A DNA stretch of 44,198 nt from Zetaproteobacteria bacterium CG_4_9_14_3_um_filter_54_145 (GTDB taxonomy: Bacteria > Pseudomonadota > Zetaproteobacteria > Mariprofundales > Mariprofundaceae): the NCBI GenBank assembly GCA_002791575.1, contig PFXI01000043.1:1-44198 (forward strand), read 5' to 3'. Both the position numbers and the translations under genes were made by a program. The notes under the pieces were generated by a model that made no database searches, was not told the DNA's origin, and saw nothing but the letters and a program-made list of their open reading frames with translations. Positions 37,170 through 44,198 of this stretch are shown piece by piece (within the stretch, counting starts at the first letter, position 1; every line of letters begins with the position of its first letter).

Positions 37170-37260
37170 AGCTCGTAACCAACCACGGCCTTCCCCTTTC
37201 CATTAGCCGGATTGGCTCCTACACTGCATAAATCAGTCGCAACACTCATCAGGAGCAAGC

Positions 37261-38613
37261 TTGAGCAAGAAGAGCAACCCGTCGTGGACAGAGCAACTCT
37301 CCCACCTGCTGGAAATGGATGTGGCAGATATTGCCAGCCTGCCGGCACTTTACCGCCATGCCACCCATCTGCTGCGCTTTGGTTTTCGTGTCATCGAGCG
37401 CTTTATTTTCGACAAATGTATTCAACGCGCATCGGCCCTGGCATTCGCCTCGCTACTGGCCATTGTACCGATGGTGGCGCTCGGCTTTTCCATTTTCACC
37501 AGCTTTCAGGCCTTTGATGCGGTATCCGGCCATGTACGGGACCTGCTACTGGAATACCTGATCCCCGCCAGCCAACAGGCCGTTGAGGAGTATCTGGGCT
37601 CGGTGGCCGACAAAACCGCGGCCATCTCCGTCTTCGGGGTGCTGGCCCTGCTGTTCACGGCCACCGCCCTGCTCAACACGGCAGAAGAGGCATTCAATGA
37701 TATATGGCGCATCACCCGCGCCCGCGCATGGCTCTCCAAGTTCGTCACCTTCTGGGCCACATTGACGCTGGCACCGATCCTGATCGGTGCCTCACTGAGC
37801 ATCACCTCATACTTTACCGCCATGCCGATACTCAGGCATGTAGCAGAGGGGGCCGGCTACCTCAGCCATCTGCCCTTTCTGCTGCCATGGGTGATGTCTT
37901 CACTGGCACTGACAACACTCTATGTCGTACTGCCAAATACCACGGTCCCCTTCCGCTATGCCTTTGTCGGCGGCCTGATCGGCGGTGCCATGTTTGAATG
38001 GACCAAGATCGGTTTCGCCTTCTACATCACCGAGATTGCCAACTACGAAAAACTGTATGGCGCCCTCTCAACACTGCCCATTTTCCTGATATGGCTCTAT
38101 CTGGCTTGGGTCGTGGTACTACTGGGCTCGGAAATAGCCTTCTGCATGCAGCATCCTGAACAGTCGACCAGGCAACGAAACCGTTTTATCAAGCCGGGAC
38201 TGCGCCAGTTCTATTCGCATCTGATCCTGCTGCGTGCAGCCCAGGCACTGGAGCGCGGAGAAACCCTCTCACTGGCCGATCTGCTCGAAGAGACAGAGGT
38301 ACCGGAAAACATCCTGCAGGAGTGGCTGGACCGGCTGACCGAGCTGGAGCTGCTGCGGCGCACCGATGCTACCGGCAAACAGGCATGGGTACTGGCACAG
38401 GATCCGGACAGGCTGAATCTGATGACGGTCTTCGAACGCCTCAACGAGGCTCCGATGCAGGTACCCGAAGAGTGGACCGAGAGTACGATCGGCCGCCAGC
38501 TTCTCGGCCTCTATTTCCGCATGCAGCGCGAGCATGGCGATATCCTGCAACAGAGCAGCCTCAAGCAGCTGATGGCACGCAGTAAAGAAGAGGGCGACGA
38601 TGCCGTAAGGTAG
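37261..38613 (+). CDS. YihY/BrkB family membrane protein with C-terminal winged-helix-like extension
   Basis: The 450-residue protein has about six membrane helices (residues 55-300) with the YihY/BrkB pattern: ASALAFASLLAIVPMVAL, LLFTATALLNTAEEAFNDIW, and FLIWLYLAWVVVLLGSEIAF. The family was once mislabelled ribonuclease BN; its function is unknown, and transport or efflux is only suspected. Residues about 310-450 are soluble and look like a winged helix (LSLADLLEETEVPENILQEW, then LTELELLRRT). The TTG start at 37261 is supported by AGGAG five bases upstream and gives a full N-terminus; the next ATG would remove 18 residues. The M24 peptidase gene follows 15 bp later. Confidence 0.9.
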   Translation: MSKKSNPSWTEQLSHLLEMDVADIASLPALYRHATHLLRFGFRVIERFIFDKCIQRASALAFASLLAIVPMVALGFSIFTSFQAFDAVSGHVRDLLLEYLIPASQQAVEEYLGSVADKTAAISVFGVLALLFTATALLNTAEEAFNDIWRITRARAWLSKFVTFWATLTLAPILIGASLSITSYFTAMPILRHVAEGAGYLSHLPFLLPWVMSSLALTTLYVVLPNTTVPFRYAFVGGLIGGAMFEWTKIGFAFYITEIANYEKLYGALSTLPIFLIWLYLAWVVVLLGSEIAFCMQHPEQSTRQRNRFIKPGLRQFYSHLILLRAAQALERGETLSLADLLEETEVPENILQEWLDRLTELELLRRTDATGKQAWVLAQDPDRLNLMTVFERLNEAPMQVPEEWTESTIGRQLLGLYFRMQREHGDILQQSSLKQLMARSKEEGDDAVR

Positions 38614-38628
38614 TGACAGCATGGGCAG

Positions 38629-39756
38629 ATGAAAAATGCCCGCCTGATTATTGCCGATTCCGAACACAATGCCGATATGCTCTATGCCAGTGGCATGTTT
38701 GTACCCGATCCGTTTATTGCCATTGAGCTGGACGGCCGATGGCACGGCCTGCTTTCACCGCTGGAGGTGGATCGTGCCACCAAAGTTTCGCAGCTGGCTG
38801 AGGTACATCTGGACACTCCGTGGCGCAACGCAGCAGAAATCCGGGACTGGCCGGGACTGGCCGGCTGTGCCGCCGCGTTTCTCGCCGCCCACAATGTACA
38901 GGGGATCAGCGTGCCGCCGTCATTCCCGCTGCGCTACGCCGATCAACTGCGCGGCTGGGGTTTTGAGCTGGCAGCCTCCACCGATGCCTTCTTTCCCGAG
39001 CGGCCGGTAAAAACCGAGATCGAAATCAAATATCTGGCACAGGCCGAACGCCTGACGCGCCAGTCGATGCAACAGGGTGAGCAGTATCTGGGCCGTTGCA
39101 GCATCGGTAACGATAACATCCTGCGCGATCCCGACAGTGGCAAAAAAGTCACATCGGATGATGTAAGGCGAGCCATCGAAACATTCCTGATCGGCAAGGG
39201 TGCGATGCCCGCCCATACCATTGTGGCCTGCGGCCGGCACTCATCCGATCCGCATAATACCGGCAGCGGCTACATCCGTGCACATGAACTGATTATTATC
39301 GACATCTTTCCACGCGTTCTCACTACCGGCTACTGGGGTGACATGACACGCACCTATGTCAAAGGCAAAGCAACCACTGAGCAGAAGAAGATGTACAACA
39401 CCGTGCGTGAAGGTCAGGACATCGGCCTGGCCATGATGGCTGCAGGCGTGGACAGCAGGCACATCCACGCCGCCATTACCGCTCACTTTGATGCGCAGGG
39501 CTTTAAAACAGGTACGGTACGCGGCAAACAGGGTGGTTTTTTTCACGGCACCGGCCACGGTGTTGGTCTGGAGATTCACGAGGGACCACGGGTCTCTACG
39601 CGTGGCGAAATACTCAAGGCAGGCCACGTAGTCACCTGTGAACCCGGCCTCTACTACCCCCATATCGGCGGCGTACGCCTGGAAGATATGGTCGTCATCC
39701 GTGACGGCGGCTGCGACAACCTCACCCGCTACAAACGCAATCTGGAAATCGCCTGA
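38629..39756 (+). CDS. M24 family metallopeptidase (Xaa-Pro aminopeptidase/dipeptidase-like)
   Basis: The 375-residue enzyme should remove N-terminal residues from peptides, probably with proline second, in the cytoplasm. The pita-bread catalytic domain (about 130-375) has all five dimetal ligands: D225 (IIIDIFPR), D238 (GYWGDMTRTY), H310 (FHGTGHGVGLEIHE), E338 (VVTCEPGLYY) and E352 (VRLEDMVV), with H204 nearby. The N-terminal creatinase-like domain (1-125) is present. Whether it is PepP- or PepQ-like cannot be told. It follows the YihY gene by 15 bp and converges on czcA, with no clear terminator in the 27-bp gap. Confidence 0.93.
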   Translation: MKNARLIIADSEHNADMLYASGMFVPDPFIAIELDGRWHGLLSPLEVDRATKVSQLAEVHLDTPWRNAAEIRDWPGLAGCAAAFLAAHNVQGISVPPSFPLRYADQLRGWGFELAASTDAFFPERPVKTEIEIKYLAQAERLTRQSMQQGEQYLGRCSIGNDNILRDPDSGKKVTSDDVRRAIETFLIGKGAMPAHTIVACGRHSSDPHNTGSGYIRAHELIIIDIFPRVLTTGYWGDMTRTYVKGKATTEQKKMYNTVREGQDIGLAMMAAGVDSRHIHAAITAHFDAQGFKTGTVRGKQGGFFHGTGHGVGLEIHEGPRVSTRGEILKAGHVVTCEPGLYYPHIGGVRLEDMVVIRDGGCDNLTRYKRNLEIA

Positions 39757-39783
39757 CTTCTGCCCCACTGCAGATGGTTCTAA

Positions 39784-42700
39784 CTACGGACATCGCAGCA
39801 TTCTATTGCGGCTAAAACGCTCATAAAGGCACGGCAAAACGAACAGTGTTAATAGTGTGGATGATACAAGACCTCCCACCACTACCGTTGCCAGAGGTCT
39901 CTGGATTTCAGAACCAATACCTGTAGCCAGCAGCAATGGAATCAGGCCCAGCGCCGCGATCATGGCAGTCATCAGCACCGGTCTTAAGCGACTCTCCGCG
40001 CCATGTCGAATAGCATCGGCTAACTCGTGTTCACCCAGATGACGGTTGATTGCATCAACCAGTACCACGCCATTGAGTACGGCTACGCCAAACAGTGCGA
40101 TAAAGCCGATACTGGATGGTACTGAGAGATATTGACCGGAAACCAACAACGCCAGAATACCTCCAATCAGTGCCATCGGCACATTGAGCATGATCAATGC
40201 TGCCTGTCCGACTGAATGGAATGCAAAATAGAGCAGCAGAAAGATCAGCAGCAGCGACAATGGTACCACGACCATCAACCTGGCCTGTGCCCGCTGCTGA
40301 TTCTCAAACTGGCCACCAAACACCACTGTATAGCCCGGCGGCAGATCGACCTCACTTTGAATACGCTGATCCAGTTCAGCCACAAGACTACCCATATCAC
40401 GCCCTTCAACGTTGCTCTGAATCACGACGCGGCGTTGCACATCATCCCGATTAATCATCGGGGGGCCTTGCTCTACGCCAATGGTGGCTACATCTTCAAG
40501 GCGCACCCATGCTCCACTCGGAGAGCGTAAGATTAGACTGCCAATCGATTCAATGTCATGACGATAATCTTTTGCCAGTCGCACATAGATATCATACCGC
40601 TCATTGCCCTGAATGACCTGCCCGGCAGATGCACCGCCAATAGCATCCGAAACCAGACTCATCACATCATCTACAGGGATACCATATTGATCCAGCTTGC
40701 TGCGGTCAGGACGAATCACCAACTGCCCTTCACCCTCAATCTGTTCCATCTCCACATCGCGCGTGCCTTTAACACTTTTCGCTACTGTCTCGATTCTTTT
40801 GCCCATTTCCGCCAGTACTTTAAGATCAGGGCCAAACAGTTTAATTGCCAAGGCAGCTTTTACACCGGAAAGAAGCTCATCCACTCGCATGGCAATCGGC
40901 TGGGTGAATGAAATGAGGATTCCAGGAACGACTTCCATCTTCTTCCGCATAAGGCTCTGTAGCTCTTTTCTGTTACTGGCACTTGTCCACTCGTCTACAG
41001 GCTTCAGCCCGACATAAAACTCAATATTAGATGCTGGCTCCGGATCACCGCCAATTTCTGCCCTACCGGTGCGCGCTGATGCATAGGTAACTTCGGGGAA
41101 TTCACTAAGTAATACATGCTCTAACTTTTCTCCTACACCTCTGGCATAAGCAAGTGAAGCGGATGGGGCCAGTGTAATGCGAATAGCCAACGTTCCTTCT
41201 TCCAGTTCCGGCACAAACTCAGTTCCCAGAAAAGGAACCGTAGCAAGGGTAAGTACAAAAGCCGCAGCCGCACCACCAATCACGGCTTTACGTGCCTTTA
41301 GAGCAGCTTTAAGCAGCCCATGATAAGCACGCGAAACCGGTGCTAACAGAGGGCTCTCTTTGTGAACCACACCTTTGGTGAAGGCATAGGTTGCCAATAC
41401 AGGCATCACAAACAAGGCCACCAGCAGTGAAGCAAACATGGCAAAGCAGATCGAGAGTGCCATCGGCGTAAACATCTTGCCTTCCACACCCTCAAGAGCA
41501 AACAGAGGTGTGAATACCAGCAGAATAATAAGTACCGCAAACAGCACCGGACGCGCTACTTCTTTCGAGGCCTCAGTAATACACAAAGGGATTCCCTGGT
41601 GATTGATCAGGCCATGATCTCCTGCCGGCGTTTTCTCCAGATGTTTAAAGATATTTTCCACCATGACAACAGATCCATCAACCATCATACCGATGGCAAT
41701 GGCTAAACCACCCAGACTCATCAGGTTGGCTGAAATGCCGTAATGTTGCATAACGCCTAATGCCGTCAGGATTGAAACCGGAACAGATAACAATACCAGT
41801 GTCGCTGCTCGCATATTCATCAGGAACAGGAATAGCACGATGATGATCAAAACAAAGGCTTCCAACAACGCTTTTTCAACTGTCCATACAGCTTTGTTAA
41901 TCAAATCAGACTGATCGTAAAAGGGCTGAATGGTAACACCTTTGGGTAGCGCCTTCTGAACGATCTCCAGCCTTGATTTAACGTCATCAATGGTGTTCTT
42001 CGTATTGGCCCCAAAGCGTTTCAGTACAATGCCAACGACAACTTCACCAAGTGAAGTAACCTTCCCATCATCATCTCGCTCAGTCATGGTCACTGCGCCC
42101 TGACGAATCTCACCACCAAAGCCCACCGTCGCAACATCAGAAACGCGAACAGATGTGCCATCTACAGTCTTGACCGGTATCGCCGCAATGCCTTTCAAAC
42201 CCTCTGTACCACCGGCAACCCAGCCCACACCGCGAATCACCAACTGCTCATCACCCTGGGCCAGATACCAGCCACCAGCATTGCGATTATTCGCTTTAAT
42301 GGCTTTTACCACGTCATCTATATGAAGATTGTAGGAGAGCAGCTGTTCAGGATTTAGTTGCACCTGATACTGCCTGACTTCGCCACCGTAAGAGAGAATG
42401 TCAGTGACACCTTCAACCGGCATCAGCATTAATTTCACTACCCAGTCGTTCAATGATCTGAGCATCATCGCATCAAAACCGGCGTCCGGATCCGACTTGA
42501 TAATATACTGGAACACCTGACCAAGCCCAGATGAGTTCGGCCCTATTTTGGCTGTCCCCGCCCATATCGGAACGGTTTGACTGGCATCCTGCAGTTTCTG
42601 AAATACCAGTTGTCTGGCAAAGTAGATATCAGTCCCTTCCTTGAACACCACGGTAATCACAGACAGGCCCGTCTTGGAAATCGAGCGCACCTCTTCAACA

Positions 42701-42933
42701 TCCGGCAGTGCATACATCACCGCTTCAATCGGATAGGTGATTAATTGCTCTACCTCTTCCGAGGCCAGACCTTGCGCTTCAGTATTAATCTGCACCTGCA
42801 CATTGGTGACATCCGGAAATGCATCCAGATTCAATTTAGGCACAACAAACAGTGCATAAGCCATTGAACCCAGCAGTAACAACAGGATCAGAAGGCGGTT
42901 ATTGACAGCGGCATCAATCAGTTTCGAAAACAT
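39784..42933 (-). CDS. czcA: Heavy-metal efflux RND transporter, CzcA/CusA family
   Basis: This 1049-residue inner-membrane proton antiporter pumps metal ions through a tripartite CBA complex. It has the twelve-helix RND layout: a first helix (LLILLLLLGSMAYALFVV), a porter loop, helices 2-6 with GGLAIAIGMMVDGSVVMVEN, a second porter loop (FTQPIAMRVDELLSGVK) and helices 8-12. Proton-relay residues D419 and E426 are present, but the position equal to CzcA D402 is A413, as in CusA. The three methionines that bind Cu/Ag in CusA appear not to be conserved (the third aligns with E686). A divalent substrate is therefore more likely than Cu(I), without naming which. The region is AT-richer than its neighbours (for example 40% GC at 41881-41940 against 60% at 38281-38340). 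Confidence 0.94.
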   Translation of the reverse strand: MFSKLIDAAVNNRLLILLLLLGSMAYALFVVPKLNLDAFPDVTNVQVQINTEAQGLASEEVEQLITYPIEAVMYALPDVEEVRSISKTGLSVITVVFKEGTDIYFARQLVFQKLQDASQTVPIWAGTAKIGPNSSGLGQVFQYIIKSDPDAGFDAMMLRSLNDWVVKLMLMPVEGVTDILSYGGEVRQYQVQLNPEQLLSYNLHIDDVVKAIKANNRNAGGWYLAQGDEQLVIRGVGWVAGGTEGLKGIAAIPVKTVDGTSVRVSDVATVGFGGEIRQGAVTMTERDDDGKVTSLGEVVVGIVLKRFGANTKNTIDDVKSRLEIVQKALPKGVTIQPFYDQSDLINKAVWTVEKALLEAFVLIIIVLFLFLMNMRAATLVLLSVPVSILTALGVMQHYGISANLMSLGGLAIAIGMMVDGSVVMVENIFKHLEKTPAGDHGLINHQGIPLCITEASKEVARPVLFAVLIILLVFTPLFALEGVEGKMFTPMALSICFAMFASLLVALFVMPVLATYAFTKGVVHKESPLLAPVSRAYHGLLKAALKARKAVIGGAAAAFVLTLATVPFLGTEFVPELEEGTLAIRITLAPSASLAYARGVGEKLEHVLLSEFPEVTYASARTGRAEIGGDPEPASNIEFYVGLKPVDEWTSASNRKELQSLMRKKMEVVPGILISFTQPIAMRVDELLSGVKAALAIKLFGPDLKVLAEMGKRIETVAKSVKGTRDVEMEQIEGEGQLVIRPDRSKLDQYGIPVDDVMSLVSDAIGGASAGQVIQGNERYDIYVRLAKDYRHDIESIGSLILRSPSGAWVRLEDVATIGVEQGPPMINRDDVQRRVVIQSNVEGRDMGSLVAELDQRIQSEVDLPPGYTVVFGGQFENQQRAQARLMVVVPLSLLLIFLLLYFAFHSVGQAALIMLNVPMALIGGILALLVSGQYLSVPSSIGFIALFGVAVLNGVVLVDAINRHLGEHELADAIRHGAESRLRPVLMTAMIAALGLIPLLLATGIGSEIQRPLATVVVGGLVSSTLLTLFVLPCLYERFSRNRMLRCP

Positions 42934-42944
42934 ATGCCCTCACC

Positions 42945-44198
42945 TCAATGGTTGTGCACTTCAAAACCGGACTTCGCCAGTTCCGAAGCAAGGGCAAATG
43001 CACCCTTAAAAACAATTTTCTCACCCTCGTTCAGACCTTTCAGTACCGGGACAAATCCCATACTGGCTTTACCAACACGCACCTCTCTACGCTCAAAGTG
43101 GCCTGGTTCTTCCTCAACAAACACAATCAACTCACTACCTTGTCGCTGGACAGCCGCTTCCGGTAAAAACAATCCACCTTCACCGCTGCCCGATTCAATC
43201 GCTGCATTTACAAACATGCCGGGATGCAGGCCATCTTCAGGGTTCTGTACTTCAATGCGCACACCAACCGTGCGTGTCGTTTGGTCAAGCTGGTGATGAA
43301 TATTGATGACCCGGCCTTTATACTGGCTATTACTGTTTCTCAATGAAATAACAGCATGATGACCAACCTGAATGCCATCCATCTGGGTCCGGGATAACTT
43401 CACTTCAACCCAGACGGTTGATTCATCAACAACCTGCATCAACCGGGTGCCGGCAGCAATGTGCTGACCTATACGAAAATCATCTGCCACAATCGTCCCT
43501 GAACTTGGGGCATAAAGGGTTAACTGACCATATTGGCCCGAGCTTATCAGGGCATCTATTTTCCTGTCGGATAGACCATACGAGGATAATGAGGCACGCG
43601 CTGCTGCAAGGTTTGCATGAGCGGCCTGATGAACGCTTATTGCTTGCTGCAGCCGCGCTTGCGATACAATTTTTTGCTTTGCCAAACCTTCGATGCGTTT
43701 CAGGCCCAGCTTACTTTTACGATGCTCAGCTTCTGCTCTCAGATAATCGGCTTCTGACTGTGCCAAAGCTGAACTGGTGAGGCTCACCAGCTTCTGCCCT
43801 TTTTTAACCACATCACCCAATCGCACATGGCGAGCATGGATAGCACCATCAAGCAGGGTCGTAATATCTGCTAATTTATACGCATCAAAACCCACACTTC
43901 CCGGTGCATTGATGGACTGAACATGTGGGCGGAACTGAATCACTTCTATTTCTATACCCGCCTGTTTGATCTGAGCTGGCGTTAACTGTATCGCGCCTAC
44001 ATGGGCATCGGAGTGTTCATCGCCATGGACATTTTCATGATGTCCATGATCTTCTGCGATGGCAGGAACACTCATAAATATAAGTGTCGTGATTAACGCT
44101 ATTAATGAGCCACTTGCAAAAGCCTGAGTAAAATTGAATGTCAGCGCCTGAGCCGTTGGATTAATCGTTTTAATTATCGCTCTCCCTGCGGGTTTCTC
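42945..44198 (-). CDS. czcB: Efflux RND periplasmic adaptor subunit, CzcB family (5' end beyond window)
   Basis: The membrane-fusion protein links the RND pump to its outer-membrane channel. It contains a His-rich N-terminal stretch (HGHHENVHGDEHSDAH), a barrel-sandwich domain (LDGAIHARHVRLGDVVKKGQKL), a helical hairpin (about 110-165 counted from the ATG at 44075) and beta-barrel and proximal domains. An ATG at 44075 gives 376 residues, but it falls inside a signal peptide: the frame stays open for 41 more codons to the right edge, and SLIALITTLIFMSVPAIA spans that ATG. No ATG, GTG or TTG is in those codons, so the true start is probably outside. It precedes czcA by 11 bp. No czcC-like outer-membrane gene is visible; it may lie just upstream. 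Confidence 0.9.
   Translation of the reverse strand, partial: EKPAGRAIIKTINPTAQALTFNFTQAFASGSLIALITTLIFMSVPAIAEDHGHHENVHGDEHSDAHVGAIQLTPAQIKQAGIEIEVIQFRPHVQSINAPGSVGFDAYKLADITTLLDGAIHARHVRLGDVVKKGQKLVSLTSSALAQSEADYLRAEAEHRKSKLGLKRIEGLAKQKIVSQARLQQAISVHQAAHANLAAARASLSSYGLSDRKIDALISSGQYGQLTLYAPSSGTIVADDFRIGQHIAAGTRLMQVVDESTVWVEVKLSRTQMDGIQVGHHAVISLRNSNSQYKGRVINIHHQLDQTTRTVGVRIEVQNPEDGLHPGMFVNAAIESGSGEGGLFLPEAAVQRQGSELIVFVEEEPGHFERREVRVGKASMGFVPVLKGLNEGEKIVFKGAFALASELAKSGFEVHNH

Noticed and set aside
39757-39783. Terminator between the convergent peptidase and czcA genes
   Set aside because: No inverted repeat with a T-run could be found in the 27-bp gap.
1-44198. CRISPR arrays, insertion sequences, tRNA or rRNA genes, prophage or toxin-antitoxin genes
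   Set aside because: No direct-repeat arrays, transposase-like frames, cloverleaf-type sequences or phage-like proteins were noticed on either strand.

Overview
The window is a dense, almost intergenic-free stretch of a Gram-negative, flagellated proteobacterial chromosome. It carries lipid A synthesis (lpxD, fabZ, lpxA, lpxI, lpxB), BamA and Skp, P- and L-ring flagellar genes, and an RND metal exporter. Three traits narrow the lineage: a GatCAB amidotransferase, LpxI in the fabZ-lpxA-X-lpxB slot, and a sigma-54 flagellar promoter with FliW/CsrA. A deep-branching group such as the Zetaproteobacteria (Mariprofundus-like) would fit, but this is inference and no marker here proves it.

Layout. 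(1) 1-873: a possible gene tail at the left edge, then an orphan membrane protein read rightwards and closed by a strong terminator. (2) 928-8062, leftward: gatC-gatA-gatB, a large AsmA-like protein and a class I aspartate aminotransferase, probably one operon joining tRNA amidation, envelope maintenance and aspartate metabolism. (3) 8305-22791, leftward: the classic supra-operon rpsB-tsf-pyrH-frr-uppS-cdsA-dxr-rseP-bamA-skp-lpxD-fabZ-lpxA-lpxI-lpxB. Many junctions are ATGA or TGATG stop/start overlaps. It runs from ribosome and nucleotide functions through isoprenoid and phospholipid precursors to outer-membrane protein and lipid A assembly. (4) 22968-28165, leftward: a soluble five-PAS hybrid histidine kinase, a UmuC-type Y-family polymerase, and a UmuD-like autoprotease carrying a LexA-like DNA-binding N-terminus. 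(5) 28538-37101, rightward: flgF-flgG-flgA-flgH-flgI-flgJ-flgM-flgN-flgK-flgL-csrA-fliW. A sigma-54-type promoter precedes flgF and a sigma-28-type promoter lies inside flgJ ahead of flgM. (6) 37261-39756, rightward: a YihY/BrkB membrane protein with a C-terminal winged-helix-like extension, then an M24 peptidase. (7) 39784-44198, leftward: a CzcA/CusA-family RND pump and its periplasmic adaptor, visibly more AT-rich than its neighbours. The adaptor's reading frame stays open to the right edge.

Functional picture. Most of the window is conserved housekeeping. The flagellar block shows a readable two-tier logic: sigma-54 starts rod and ring genes, FlgM holds sigma-28, and a sigma-28 promoter then drives flgM itself, the hook-associated proteins and the CsrA/FliW post-transcriptional switch. 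The least ordinary parts are the LexA-UmuD hybrid with its apparently leaderless, operator-bearing promoter, the unusual residue pattern of the metal pump, the orphan first membrane protein and the winged-helix YihY protein. No tRNA, rRNA, CRISPR array, insertion sequence or prophage gene was seen.
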